Below are positions 24,612 through 33,671 of a DNA stretch of 64,000 nucleotides, in pieces; the stretch's first letter is position 1, and every line of letters starts with the position of its first letter. The stretch lies in NCBI GenBank assembly GCA_016775335.1, contig JAEUGJ010000030.1:108026-172025 (forward strand), written 5' to 3'. The notes under the pieces are model-generated. The model saw only the letters and a list, made by a program, of their open reading frames with translations. It was not told the origin of the DNA and searched no databases. Both the position numbers and the translations under genes were made by a program. The stretch is from Mogibacterium sp. GTDB lineage: Bacteria > Bacillota > Clostridia > Peptostreptococcales > Anaerovoracaceae.

Positions 24612-27398
24612 TTATCTTTCTACCTCTACCATTGTGAAGCATTCCAGCGTATCACCCGGCTTGATGTCGTTGTAGTTCTCGATTCCGAGACCGCATTCGT
24701 AACCGGTTGCCACTTCCTTGGCATCGTCCTTGTATCTCTTCAAAGAGGAGATGGTGCCTTCGTGGATTACGATGCCATCCCGAACCAGACGAATCTGTGC
24801 ATTCCGCTGAATCTTTCCTTCTGTAACATAGGCACCGCCGACGGTTCCTACGTTCGGTACGCGGAAGGTGTCACGGATTTCTGCCTTACCCAGAATTTCT
24901 TCCCGGAATTCCGGATCCAGCATACCCTTCATCGCGTCGGAAATTTCGTCGATGATATCGTAGATGACACGGTATGTTCTGATTTCTACATCCGCATCCG
25001 CTGCCTGGTTGGTTACGGCCGTGGTCGGACGAACGTTAAATCCGATAATGATGGCATTGGATGTCTCCGCCAGCATTACGTCGGACTCGGTAACGGTACC
25101 GACGCCGGAGTGAACCACGTTGATTCGAACATCCGGTGTATCCAGTTTCTCCAAAGAGGAGATGATGGCACCAACGGAACCCTGTACGTCTGCCTTGATG
25201 ATCAGGTTCAGTTCCTTGGTCTCGCCTTCCTGAATCTGGGAGAAGAGCTTGTCCAGTGTCATGCTGGCATTCTTTGCCAGAACGTCCTCTCTCATCTTCT
25301 CGGCACGGCTGTTTGCGATTTCTCTGGCAACCTTGTCGTCCTTTACGGCGTTGAACGCATCGCCGGCCATCGGTACATCCGACAGACCCAGGATTTCCAC
25401 TGCCGTTGCCGGACCGGCCTTGCGGATCTTGTCGCCCTTGAAGTTGGTCATTACACGGATTTTTCCGGAGCATGTTCCGGCTACCACGCTCTGACCGGTC
25501 TTCAGCGTACCGTTCATTACCAGCAGTGTGGCAATCGGACCTCTTGCCTTATCCAGTCTGGCCTCGATTACCGTACCCAGTGCCAGTCTGTCCGGGTTCG
25601 CCTTCAGCTCCAGCATTTCTGCCTCCAGAAGGATCATCTCCAGCAGATCTGTAATGCCTTCGCCCTTCTTTGCGGATACCGGTACGCTGATTACGTCTCC
25701 GCCCCAGTCTTCCACCAGGATGCCGTTGTCGGCCAAGTCCTTCTTTACCTTGTCCGGATTTGCGCCCGGCTTATCCATCTTGTTGATGGCAACAATAATC
25801 GGAACGTTTGCCGCCTTCGCGTGGCTGATGGACTCGATGGTCTGCGGCTTAACGCTGTCATCCGCTGCTACAACCAGTACGGCGATATCCGTAATCTGTG
25901 CACCGCGGGCACGCATGGTGGTAAACGCTTCGTGTCCCGGAGTATCCAGGAATACGATTTTCTTGCCGTTGATGGTAACTTCGGAAGCACCGATATGCTG
26001 CGTAATACCGCCGGATTCTCCTGCGGTAACGTTCGTGTTTCGAATCGCATCCAGCAAGGAAGTTTTACCGTGGTCAACGTGACCCATTACGGTGATGATC
26101 GGTGCTCTCGGCTTCAGTTCGCTTTCCGCATCTTCGTGAAGATCCAGGCCTTCTTCCGGCTCTTCTTCCACTTCTTCGGTAACCACGACGCTGATGCCCA
26201 GATCCTCTGCCAGCATCTCTACCACGTCCTTATCGATGGTCTGGTTCAAAGTCGCCATGATGCCCATCTTCATCAGGGACATGATAATGGATGTCGGCGA
26301 GATTTCTGCCTGTTCTGCCAGACCCGCAACGGTAATCGGAACGGTTACCGCAATGGTGCCTTCCGGCAGAAGCTCTTCAATATCCACTTCCGGCTCCACG
26401 TTCTTCGGTGCTTTCTTCTTCTTATGTCTGGTCTGCTTTTCCAGAGAATTCTCGTCGAAGTAACGAGCATTCTTTCCGCCGCCGTTTCCTTCATGACGAC
26501 CGTGCTTGTTGTGACGATCGCCTCTGCTGCGGTCTTCATTCTTGTCCTTATTGTGGTCAAAGAACTTCTTGCTCTTTCCCTTGCCGCCCTTGCCGGTTTC
26601 TACCGCTGCCATTTCCGGTGCGGATGCACCGCTGCTACGGCGCTGGGAATGATCGTTCCGGCCTTCATTGTTGTTCCGGCGATTTCCGCCGTCCTTGCGG
26701 CCCTGACCGTCTTTGCCCCTGCGGTCATTGCGGTCGTTTCTCTTCTTTCTGCCGTCGGAAGATTTACCGGATTCCTTCGCTTCCGGCTGCGGTGCTTTGG
26801 ATGCATCGAAAATCTTCTTGAAGCGCATCGGCTTATTCGGAGCGTTGGTATACTCTTCCTTCTTTTCCTCTGCCTTCTTCGCCGGCTTCTTCTCTTCCGC
26901 CTTGTGATCCGCTGCCTTCTTTTCCGCAGGCTTGTCGGAAGTCTTCTTCTCCGGCTTCTTCTCGGTCTTCTTCGCCGCCTTCTTTTCAGCGGCTTCTTTT
27001 TCTTTTGCAGCCTTCTGCTCTGCTCTTGCCGCCGCTTCTTCGCTTTCAACCTCGGCTGCGGTCTTTACGATTTTCAGTCCAACCCGCTTCTTCGGTTCTT
27101 CCTTCGGAGCGTCCGCCTTTGCCGGTGCCGCTTTCGGAGCTTCTTCCTTCTCCTTCTTCGCCATCGGTGCCGGTTTGCTGATAATCGGCGTTGCCTTAAT
27201 CTTCGGCTTCTTGGACTGGGCTTCCGGACGATCGTTTCCCTTCAGCATATTGATGGTGCTGATAATTCTACCCGCATCCCGATCCTCCATGCTGTCTCCC
27301 TCGCCGGTCACCTTAATGCCCAACTTGTCGGAATTTCGTTTCAGTTCCTGATACGAAATATCCAGCTCAGTCATGATATCAGATACCTTCTTCGCCAT
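24612..27398 (-). CDS. infB: Translation initiation factor IF-2
   Basis: A 928-residue GTPase that brings initiator tRNA to the 30S subunit. The N-terminal IF2_N domain (residues 1-55) is followed by about 300 low-complexity Lys/Ala/Glu/Arg/Asn-rich residues, with a second IF2_N near 345-400. The GTPase domain starts with GHVDHGKTS (about residue 435), DTPGHEAF and NKMDKP. Domains II, III and IV follow. It overlaps the end of rnpM by 20 bases. The long charged linker is longer than in many Firmicutes. Confidence 0.97.
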   Translation of the reverse strand: MAKKVSDIMTELDISYQELKRNSDKLGIKVTGEGDSMEDRDAGRIISTINMLKGNDRPEAQSKKPKIKATPIISKPAPMAKKEKEEAPKAAPAKADAPKEEPKKRVGLKIVKTAAEVESEEAAARAEQKAAKEKEAAEKKAAKKTEKKPEKKTSDKPAEKKAADHKAEEKKPAKKAEEKKEEYTNAPNKPMRFKKIFDASKAPQPEAKESGKSSDGRKKRNDRNDRRGKDGQGRKDGGNRRNNNEGRNDHSQRRSSGASAPEMAAVETGKGGKGKSKKFFDHNKDKNEDRSRGDRHNKHGRHEGNGGGKNARYFDENSLEKQTRHKKKKAPKNVEPEVDIEELLPEGTIAVTVPITVAGLAEQAEISPTSIIMSLMKMGIMATLNQTIDKDVVEMLAEDLGISVVVTEEVEEEPEEGLDLHEDAESELKPRAPIITVMGHVDHGKTSLLDAIRNTNVTAGESGGITQHIGASEVTINGKKIVFLDTPGHEAFTTMRARGAQITDIAVLVVAADDSVKPQTIESISHAKAANVPIIVAINKMDKPGANPDKVKKDLADNGILVEDWGGDVISVPVSAKKGEGITDLLEMILLEAEMLELKANPDRLALGTVIEARLDKARGPIATLLVMNGTLKTGQSVVAGTCSGKIRVMTNFKGDKIRKAGPATAVEILGLSDVPMAGDAFNAVKDDKVAREIANSRAEKMREDVLAKNASMTLDKLFSQIQEGETKELNLIIKADVQGSVGAIISSLEKLDTPDVRINVVHSGVGTVTESDVMLAETSNAIIIGFNVRPTTAVTNQAADADVEIRTYRVIYDIIDEISDAMKGMLDPEFREEILGKAEIRDTFRVPNVGTVGGAYVTEGKIQRNAQIRLVRDGIVIHEGTISSLKRYKDDAKEVATGYECGLGIENYNDIKPGDTLECFTMVEVER

Positions 27399-27675
27399 TC
27401 ACTACCTCCTTTACAAATGCATTGGCTTCGTCAAAAGCCGCATCTGTTATTTCCATTTTGATTTCTCTCTTATAATTTCGCTGAAATGCTCTGCTTTTTC
27501 TTGCTTTCTCGATGCATTCCGGATTCTTGCAGAGATACACGCCTCTTCCCGGGCTCTTCCCATCTCGATCCACATGAATGGCTTCATCGTGGAACGTCAG
27601 CCGAATCAGCTGATTCTGAGGAAAGGATTCCCTGCACCCGATGCATCTTCGCATTGGTGTTCTTCGGTCTTTCAT
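27379..27675 (-). CDS. rnpM: YlxR/RnpM family RNA-binding protein (RNase P modulator)
   Basis: A 98-residue DUF448 protein with the family signature RRCIGCRESFPQNQLIRL and GRGVYLC. The B. subtilis homologue binds the RNase P RNA and modulates its activity. It sits between nusA and infB as usual, but the L7Ae-like ylxQ gene often found between ylxR and infB is missing; the 3' end instead overlaps infB by 20 bases. Confidence 0.93.
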   Translation of the reverse strand: MKDRRTPMRRCIGCRESFPQNQLIRLTFHDEAIHVDRDGKSPGRGVYLCKNPECIEKARKSRAFQRNYKREIKMEITDAAFDEANAFVKEVVNGEEGI

Positions 27676-27684
27676 ACCGCGCCT

Positions 27685-28854
27685 CTACTCTTCCGAAACG
27701 GTCTCTTCTGCTTCCGGTACTTCTGCCTCCACAGCTGCATCCTCAGTCATTTCATTTACTTCTTCAAAAGCATCCGGTTCTTCATCCTCGTCGGTGTAGT
27801 CGTCAAAATCAAAACCGCTTTCTTCCAGCTGTGCCTTGCTCTTGATATCGATCTTCCATCCGCTGACTCTGGCTGCCAGACGAACGTTCTGTCCTTCTCT
27901 TCCGATGGCCAGGGAAAGCTGCTGTTCCGGAACCACGGCGATGGCGCTCTTTTCTTTTTCGTCGGCATATACCGCTTCTACAACTGCCGGACGCAGAACG
28001 TTGCTGATCAGTACCGTCGGATTTTCATCCCATACGATGATGTCGATTTTCTCATCGTTCAGCTCGTCCACGATAGACTGAACACGGGAACCCCTGTTTC
28101 CGACGCAGGCACCTACCGGATCCACGTTCTCATCGTTGGAATATACCGCAATCTTCGTACGGGAACCGGCCTCACGAGCGATTCCTTTGATTTCTACCGT
28201 GCCGTCGGCAATCTCCGGAATTTCCAGTTCGAACAGCTTTCGAACCAGTCCCGGATGGGAACGGGAAATGAAGATCTGAGTTCCCTTTGGTTTCTTCTGT
28301 ACGTCCATAACGTATACTTTGATATACTGACCCGGACGCAGTTCTTCGCCGCGAACCTGCTCGGATTTGGACAGAGAACATTCCACGTTTCCAATGGATA
28401 CGTAAACTCTGCCTTCGTTCACTCTTTCCACTCTTGCGGTCACCAGTTTTTCCTTCAGTTCGATGAACTGATCGTAGGTGTTGTTTCTTTCCGCTTCACG
28501 GATGCTCTGAACCACAACCTGCTTTGCGGTCTGTGCGGCAATGCGGCCGAAATCCTTCGGATCGATTCGGTACTGAATCTCATCGCCGATTTCATAGCGT
28601 TCGTCATATGACTGCGCTTCTTCCAAAGATACCTCGGTGGCATCATCCATTACTTCTTCCACAACTTCCTTGCTGAGAAGAACCATTACCTCTCCGGACT
28701 CCCGGTCTACTACCACATCCACCTTCTGGTCTTTGCTGTAGTTTCTTTCGTAAGTGGTTTTAACGGCTTTCTCGATTGCCGCGATAATGTCCTCTTTGGA
28801 AATGTTCTTTTCGCGCTCCAACTCATTGAGTGCATCTAGAAATTCCTTATTCAT
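27685..28854 (-). CDS. nusA: Transcription termination/antitermination factor NusA
   Basis: 389 residues: an N-terminal RNAP-binding domain, an S1 domain (about 135-200, ARVERVNEGRVYVSIGNVEC) and two KH domains (about 205-345, VDPVGACVGNRGSRVQ; LAIGREGQNVRLA), then an acidic tail of about 40 residues. It lacks the C-terminal AR repeats of proteobacterial NusA, which is normal for Firmicutes. The start has AGGAGG. It lies nine bases after rimP in the operon. Confidence 0.96.
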   Translation of the reverse strand: MNKEFLDALNELEREKNISKEDIIAAIEKAVKTTYERNYSKDQKVDVVVDRESGEVMVLLSKEVVEEVMDDATEVSLEEAQSYDERYEIGDEIQYRIDPKDFGRIAAQTAKQVVVQSIREAERNNTYDQFIELKEKLVTARVERVNEGRVYVSIGNVECSLSKSEQVRGEELRPGQYIKVYVMDVQKKPKGTQIFISRSHPGLVRKLFELEIPEIADGTVEIKGIAREAGSRTKIAVYSNDENVDPVGACVGNRGSRVQSIVDELNDEKIDIIVWDENPTVLISNVLRPAVVEAVYADEKEKSAIAVVPEQQLSLAIGREGQNVRLAARVSGWKIDIKSKAQLEESGFDFDDYTDEDEEPDAFEEVNEMTEDAAVEAEVPEAEETVSEE

Positions 28855-28863
28855 TTAACCCTC

Positions 28864-29343
28864 CTAAAATATAACTGCAAGGTTGATCTTGGAAATCTTC
28901 TTGTGCGGAATCTCCAATCTCTCCCCATCTAAATCCAACTGAATTACATCTTCTTCCGTGCGTCCCACCAGTTCGGCCTCAAAGCTCTTCTGGCCGTTCA
29001 GCGGTTCGTACAGCTTGACTTCTACAATTCTTCCGGCGAAACGTTCGAAGTCCTTATCGTGAATCAGCTCCCGATCCATTCCCGGTGAGGACACCTCGAT
29101 GGTGTACTGACGGGCAATCAGATCCAGTTCATCCAGTTTCTCGCTCAGATACCGATTTACCTCTTCACATTCTTCAATGTTTACAAATTCCTGCTCACTA
29201 TCTGCCGGCTTGTCCAGATATACCCGAAGTTTCCATTCCGGTCCCTCCTTGCGGTACTCCACATTGTAAATTTCCAAATCTTTGCCGCAAACATGCTCTT
29301 CTGCAAGTTCTCTTACACGGCTGACTACATCTTCTTTTGCCAT
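28864..29343 (-). CDS. rimP: Ribosome maturation factor RimP
   Basis: 159 residues needed for 30S maturation. The motif QYTIEVSSPGMDREL and the C-terminal SH3-like fold are typical. Two adjacent ATGs (29346, 29343) follow GGAGGG; the second has the better spacing. An upstream open start at 29370 lies in the leader. It heads the operon rimP-nusA-rnpM-infB-rbfA-nrnA-truB-ribF, with a promoter at 29420-29448 and a hairpin in the leader. Confidence 0.94.
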   Translation of the reverse strand: MAKEDVVSRVRELAEEHVCGKDLEIYNVEYRKEGPEWKLRVYLDKPADSEQEFVNIEECEEVNRYLSEKLDELDLIARQYTIEVSSPGMDRELIHDKDFERFAGRIVEVKLYEPLNGQKSFEAELVGRTEEDVIQLDLDGERLEIPHKKISKINLAVIF

Positions 29344-29372
29344 CATCCCTCCGGAATAATCCACATACAAAC

Positions 29373-29399
29373 GAAAGAGTGGGCTTTGCCCACTCTTTC
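29373..29399 (-). promoter_or_regulatory. Hairpin in the rimP operon leader
   Basis: A perfect 12-bp stem GAAAGAGTGGGC/GCCCACTCTTTC with a three-base loop lies between the rimP promoter and its ribosome binding site. On the minus strand it is followed by GTTTGT, a poor T-run. It could be an attenuator, a protein-binding leader or a weak terminator of read-through from the upstream regulator gene. Confidence 0.6.
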
Positions 29400-29419
29400 A
29401 AGTTCCAACGTATACGGCT

Positions 29420-29448
29420 ATAATAGCACGAATTCCTTTGATATGCAA
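29420..29448 (-). promoter_or_regulatory. Promoter of the rimP-infB operon
   Basis: On the minus strand, TTGCAT (29448-29443) and TATTAT (29425-29420) are separated by 17 bases. Transcription would start near 29413. Confidence 0.7.
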
Positions 29449-29475
29449 GGGTTTTTCTTGATATTCCGGGAATTC

Positions 29476-30513
29476 TTAGATTTTGTAACGTGCCATGGAA
29501 GCCGCCAAGTGCTTCATCATGGTTTCCGTTGCCGCTTCCACATTGCCGCTGATAATCGCACCATACAATTTCTGATGCTCCTCCACAACGGCCTGCAGCT
29601 GTTCCGCGTCCACCATACCGGTTCCGCTGACCCGCTTAAGGAAATTCCGGATTGTGGTCAGCATGGACAGGATAATCGGATTGCCGGAGCATTCCGCAAT
29701 GCAGGTATGGAATTCAATATCCGCATCCAGGGTTTCCTGCAGTGCATGCTGCAGATTATCCGAATCCTTGCTTTCCTGGAAGGTTTTCTGCATCCGGTAA
29801 TAGATGTCCGTCAATTTATCCAGCTTGTTCTTGTCCTCACACTGAGCCGCCAGCTGAACTGCCCGGAGTTCCAGTGCGCCACGAACCTGAAGGATGCTCT
29901 TTACCTGAGCGCCGTCCAGAAACAGGGACCAGGACAGCGGTACCGAGAAGAAATTGGTTTCCCGGCTCGTAATATACGTGCCCTGTCCCAGACGGATGTC
30001 GATCATCCCCAGGACGTCCAGCACCTTTAAGGCCTCCCGGACAGCGGATCGGCCGACATTTAATTTTTTTGCCAGCTCTCGGTCCGACTCAATCTGATCT
30101 CCCCGCTTTAGACGGCCTTCCAGAATTTCATCGGCGAAATACATGGTCAGACGATTGACCAGCTGACTGATATTTCCCTTTTTCTCGCTCTTATAGAACA
30201 AATCATCGTCTGCCTGATGAGAATTCAAACAGGTTTCCAGGTTCTGAAGGAATTCCTGCGGTTCCAGGGAGAACATCATGCTGTCCAGCTGCAAGCGGCC
30301 GGAAACCGCACTGATTACCTCATTGAGGCGATCGCCTCCCTTGGATTCCAGGTTGGATAGAGTCGCCACGCTCATGGCCGTCTTTCCGTTTTCTTTCATC
30401 AGAAAGTACTCCAAAAATTCCTTCTGGGTCATTTTCAACGTCCGGCGAACCTGTCGGATGTTATCCTTCTTGTAGACAGAGTTGTATTTGCCCTCTACCA
30501 TCATGTACCTCAT
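29476..30513 (-). CDS. Regulator with XRE-like N-terminal HTH joined to a GntR-FCD module
   Basis: 345 residues. Residues about 17-78 (IRQVRRTLKMTQKEFLEYFL, ...VATLSNLESKGG) look like an XRE/Cro-type HTH. Residues about 112-183 are a GntR winged helix (KKLNVGRSAVREALKVLDVL), and 190-335 an FCD ligand-binding domain with the metal-site pattern of Asp and His residues (DADIEFHTCIAE, EEHQKLYGAI). GntR-FCD proteins usually have about 220-250 residues, so the extra 100 are unusual. It ends the allantoin operon, 27 bases after allC. The TTGGTCAACCAA-type sites in front of allantoin genes are of the FadR-subfamily kind, so it is the likely regulator. The start has GTGGAAA; MMVEG three residues later is an alternative. 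Confidence 0.82.
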   Translation of the reverse strand: MRYMMVEGKYNSVYKKDNIRQVRRTLKMTQKEFLEYFLMKENGKTAMSVATLSNLESKGGDRLNEVISAVSGRLQLDSMMFSLEPQEFLQNLETCLNSHQADDDLFYKSEKKGNISQLVNRLTMYFADEILEGRLKRGDQIESDRELAKKLNVGRSAVREALKVLDVLGMIDIRLGQGTYITSRETNFFSVPLSWSLFLDGAQVKSILQVRGALELRAVQLAAQCEDKNKLDKLTDIYYRMQKTFQESKDSDNLQHALQETLDADIEFHTCIAECSGNPIILSMLTTIRNFLKRVSGTGMVDAEQLQAVVEEHQKLYGAIISGNVEAATETMMKHLAASMARYKI

Positions 30514-30540
30514 TTTTCCACTAGCTCGTTAACTTCGCGA

Positions 30541-31782
30541 TTACTCGTTCAGAAGTTTTTCAACCAGGTCGGTCATCAGTACAGAGGCTTTAGCCAGGTC
30601 ACTGTATTTACTGAATTCAACCGGTGCATGGCTTCGACCGTCCTTGCTGGAAACGAACAGCATAACTGTTGGAAGCTGCTGGCCGATTTCCAGGGAATCG
30701 TGTCCCGCACCACTCGGAAGGCGCATGTAGGAATATCCTCTCTCCTTGCAGGAATCTTCCAGGGTATCCAGCATGCCTGCATCCAGAGCAACCGGCTCGA
30801 TGACCAGCTTCGTGTCAATTTCATAGCTTCCGCCCATGATCTTGCATTCACGCTCCAATGCAGCTCGAATTCTTCTGGCGATATCATTAATATTATCGTT
30901 ATTCATGGAACGAATGTCAACCGTGAACTCTACTTTCTCCGCAACGATGTTCATTCCGCCCGGTGTTACGTTCATGAAACCAACGGTAGCAACGGTACCG
31001 TCTGCCTTCTCCCGTGCCCAGTCTGCAATCTTGCAGATGACCTTCGATGCGGTATCTACGGCATCCATTCTCATATCCATCGGGGTGGTTCCTGCGTGGT
31101 CGGCTCTTCCGTGTACCGTAACCATGTATCTCTGAATACCGACGATACCGGTTACCAGACCGATTTCCAGTTCCTTCTGATCCAGTACCGGTCCCTGCTC
31201 GATGTGCGCTTCTACGAAGTGACCGATGGAACCCTCTTTCCAAGCGGCATCGCCCACCTTTGCCGGATCCAGTCCATACTCCTTCATCGCTTCCGCAATG
31301 GAAATTCCGCTTGCATCCTTGAACTGCTCGGTATATGCCTCATCCCGGTGGCCCAGCATCGCACCGGAACCGAAGTATCCGGTACCGAAACGCATACCCT
31401 CTTCATCGTTGAAGCCGACAACCACCAGATCTCTCTTGTGTTCCATTCCGCTCTCTACAATCTGACGAGCCATCTCGATGGAGCAAACCACGCCGCCGAT
31501 GCCGTCGTAGTTACCTCCGTGGATAACCGAATCGTAGTGGGAACCGGACATTACACACGGAGCTTCCGGGTCCGTACCTCTCAGAATACCGAATACATTT
31601 CCGGCTTCATCCTCGTGCACTTCCAGACCGATTTCTTCCATGGTTTCTCTCAGATAATTCACGGCATCTCTCGCTTCCTTAGTGAAAGGAAGTCGGGTGC
31701 ATCCCTCTCCCGGGGTAGCGGTGAACTTCTTCAAATACTCCAGATCCTGAGCAATTCTTCCTGTGATTTTTTCGATTTCCAT
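30541..31782 (-). CDS. allC: Allantoate amidohydrolase (M20 Zn-dependent amidohydrolase)
   Basis: A 413-residue member of the allantoate amidohydrolase/N-carbamoyl-amino-acid hydrolase group. In this context it should convert allantoate to (S)-ureidoglycine, CO2 and NH3. Metal and catalytic residues are in GSHYDSVIHGGNYDGIGGV, FNDEEGMRF and FVEAHIEQGPVL, with the C-terminal GAGHD and SHAPVE. AGGAGG precedes the ATG. It lies 11 bases after the 65-residue membrane protein, in the allE-to-regulator operon. Sequence alone does not separate allantoate from other carbamoyl substrates; the neighbours do. Confidence 0.88.
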   Translation of the reverse strand: MEIEKITGRIAQDLEYLKKFTATPGEGCTRLPFTKEARDAVNYLRETMEEIGLEVHEDEAGNVFGILRGTDPEAPCVMSGSHYDSVIHGGNYDGIGGVVCSIEMARQIVESGMEHKRDLVVVGFNDEEGMRFGTGYFGSGAMLGHRDEAYTEQFKDASGISIAEAMKEYGLDPAKVGDAAWKEGSIGHFVEAHIEQGPVLDQKELEIGLVTGIVGIQRYMVTVHGRADHAGTTPMDMRMDAVDTASKVICKIADWAREKADGTVATVGFMNVTPGGMNIVAEKVEFTVDIRSMNNDNINDIARRIRAALERECKIMGGSYEIDTKLVIEPVALDAGMLDTLEDSCKERGYSYMRLPSGAGHDSLEIGQQLPTVMLFVSSKDGRSHAPVEFSKYSDLAKASVLMTDLVEKLLNE

Positions 31783-31793
31783 CTTACGTCCTC

Positions 31794-31991
31794 CTAGTTT
31801 TTTCTATCGATAATAAAGACCTTTACCGGTGAGATCAGCATTGCCGCAACAACCGCCGCGAATCCCCCTGTTGCCAATCCGTTCATTCCATGGTTTACGC
31901 CCAGGAGAATCAGGGCGAAACCGATCATGGTTATGATAAATGCAATGGTCAGAGCCCCTGCATTTGTAGTCCAGAAACTTTTCTTTTCCAT
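31794..31991 (-). CDS. 65-residue two-TM membrane protein in the allantoin operon
   Basis: Residues about 12-32 and 40-58 are hydrophobic, with a basic C-terminus (IIDRKN) and a short loop (GVNHGMNGLATGG). GAAAGGGAGATGG precedes the ATG. It sits 18 bases after the LctP-type permease and 11 bases before allC, so it belongs to the operon. No family is recognised. Position suggests a helper of the permease. Confidence 0.75.
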   Translation of the reverse strand: MEKKSFWTTNAGALTIAFIITMIGFALILLGVNHGMNGLATGGFAAVVAAMLISPVKVFIIDRKN

Positions 31992-32009
31992 TTTATTCCA
32001 TCTCCCTTT

Positions 32010-33620
32010 CTACAGACCAAATACCAGGAACAGGAACAGACCGATTGCAATGGTTGCCGGGATGGTGAATGTCAGCATAATCTTCAGCACTTCACCTTCT
32101 TTGCCCAGACAGCCTGCGGTAGTAGTTCCCAGAATAATCTTGCTCGGGCTCACCGCAGCACCGATTGCACCGCCTGCGGTCTGCGCTCCCAGCACCGCCG
32201 GTGCGTTTACGCCCAGCAGGGAAGATGTGGTCATCTGGAAATCTCCGAACAGGATGTTGGAGCTCATATTGCTTCCGGTCATAAATGTTCCCAGCAGTCC
32301 GATGAACGGCGCGAGAATCAGATACTTATTACCCAGCACGCCGGCAATTCCCTGAGACAGAACGACGGTCTGTCCGGTTCCGGACATAATCTTGGACATG
32401 ATTACCAATCCGATTACCGCCATTCCCGACGGCATGGTCATGGTGATGGAACGGCCGAAAATCGCCTTTGTTCCGCCGGCCTGAATCCAGCCGTGCTTCT
32501 TGTAGTATACCAATCCGATCACCGCGGACAGGAACAGGAACATGCTGGCATGGGTAAACGGAACAATCGGAGAGAATGCATCCGATGCCGCATTCACGAA
32601 ACCGTATCCGGTGGATGTTTCCGGAACGGAAATGCTCAGCTGAACCTTGCTCAAGAATGCATTGATCGGTGCAACCGTCAGCACGATGATGGTCATCAGA
32701 GACAGCAGTACGTATGGTACGAAAGCCTGTACCAGCGTCATATCCCTCGGTACATCCAAGGTCTCGCCGGTGCTCTCGGTGCGAACCATAATCTTGGAAT
32801 CTTCGATTTTCCATTCATCCCGGTACATCTTCATTCTGCCCATGAGCATGAGAGCAACCAGGCAAATGACAGCCGGAACAAAGTTGCTCAGCGTGGTGTT
32901 CACCTGGCTCAGCACCAGCTCGCCGCCGCCGCCGATTACGGTCATTACCAGCACGGCCGGAAGTCCCTTCTTTACGGCCTTTCCTTTTCCATACAGCCAA
33001 CAGATGATGATTCCGGTCACGAAATCCCATACCAGAAGGAACACCGCTGCCCAGAATGCCGCTCTGTAATACTCCGGACTGCCTGCCTGAATGCCGGCGG
33101 ATACCGCCAGGGAATCCCACGCAGCACCCAGAGTTCCGAATGTGTTACCCCATGCCTGACCCAGCAGCGGAATAACGATGGCATACATCGGTGCCACGCC
33201 GATTCCAATCAGGAGCGGTGCGCCTACTGCAACCGGTACACCGAATCCGGTAATGCCCTGCAGGAAGCTCTCGAAAATCCAGCCCATCGCCAGTACCAGA
33301 AGAAGTTCATTCGGCAGCAGCTTACTCATGCCCTCTTTGATGACAATGAACGCTTTCGCCTCATCGCCCACCTGATACATGAGAATCGCCGTCCAAATAA
33401 TCAGTAAAATGACCAGTGCGCTCCAGATTCCCTTGGCACTCTCCACCGCGATGGTGGTGATGTCCGCCTTATACACCAACAGGCCGGAAAAAATCGTAAT
33501 AAGCAAGCCAACCGGGGCCGCCTCGGTGGCGCCCCAGTGGAACTTGATCATTAATACGATTAATACGACGATTGGCAGAAAGGCCATTATCCATGTTAAG
33601 AAATTTACAGGTATATTCAT
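32010..33620 (-). CDS. LctP (L-lactate permease) family transporter, candidate oxamate carrier
   Basis: 536 residues with about 12-14 membrane segments. The family motif FLQGITGFGVPVAVGAPLL lies near residue 120, and the fold continues through the C-terminus (IGLLGTFMTGSNMSSNILFG). LctP proteins move lactate or glycolate with protons. Here it is placed between carbamate kinase and allC in the allantoin operon. Oxamate, the dead-end product of this pathway, is a close structural analogue of lactate and pyruvate, so export of oxamate is a reasonable proposal. Glycolate or lactate transport remains possible. Confidence 0.87.
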   Translation of the reverse strand: MNIPVNFLTWIMAFLPIVVLIVLMIKFHWGATEAAPVGLLITIFSGLLVYKADITTIAVESAKGIWSALVILLIIWTAILMYQVGDEAKAFIVIKEGMSKLLPNELLLVLAMGWIFESFLQGITGFGVPVAVGAPLLIGIGVAPMYAIVIPLLGQAWGNTFGTLGAAWDSLAVSAGIQAGSPEYYRAAFWAAVFLLVWDFVTGIIICWLYGKGKAVKKGLPAVLVMTVIGGGGELVLSQVNTTLSNFVPAVICLVALMLMGRMKMYRDEWKIEDSKIMVRTESTGETLDVPRDMTLVQAFVPYVLLSLMTIIVLTVAPINAFLSKVQLSISVPETSTGYGFVNAASDAFSPIVPFTHASMFLFLSAVIGLVYYKKHGWIQAGGTKAIFGRSITMTMPSGMAVIGLVIMSKIMSGTGQTVVLSQGIAGVLGNKYLILAPFIGLLGTFMTGSNMSSNILFGDFQMTTSSLLGVNAPAVLGAQTAGGAIGAAVSPSKIILGTTTAGCLGKEGEVLKIMLTFTIPATIAIGLFLFLVFGL

Positions 33621-33671
33621 ATTGAAAGTACTCCTCTTTTTCTCAAAAATCGTATTGCGGTAAAAGCAGAA

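Noticed and set aside
29373..29399. Ordinary terminator of the upstream regulator gene
   Set aside because: It lies downstream of the rimP promoter and lacks a good T-run, so a leader role is at least as likely.
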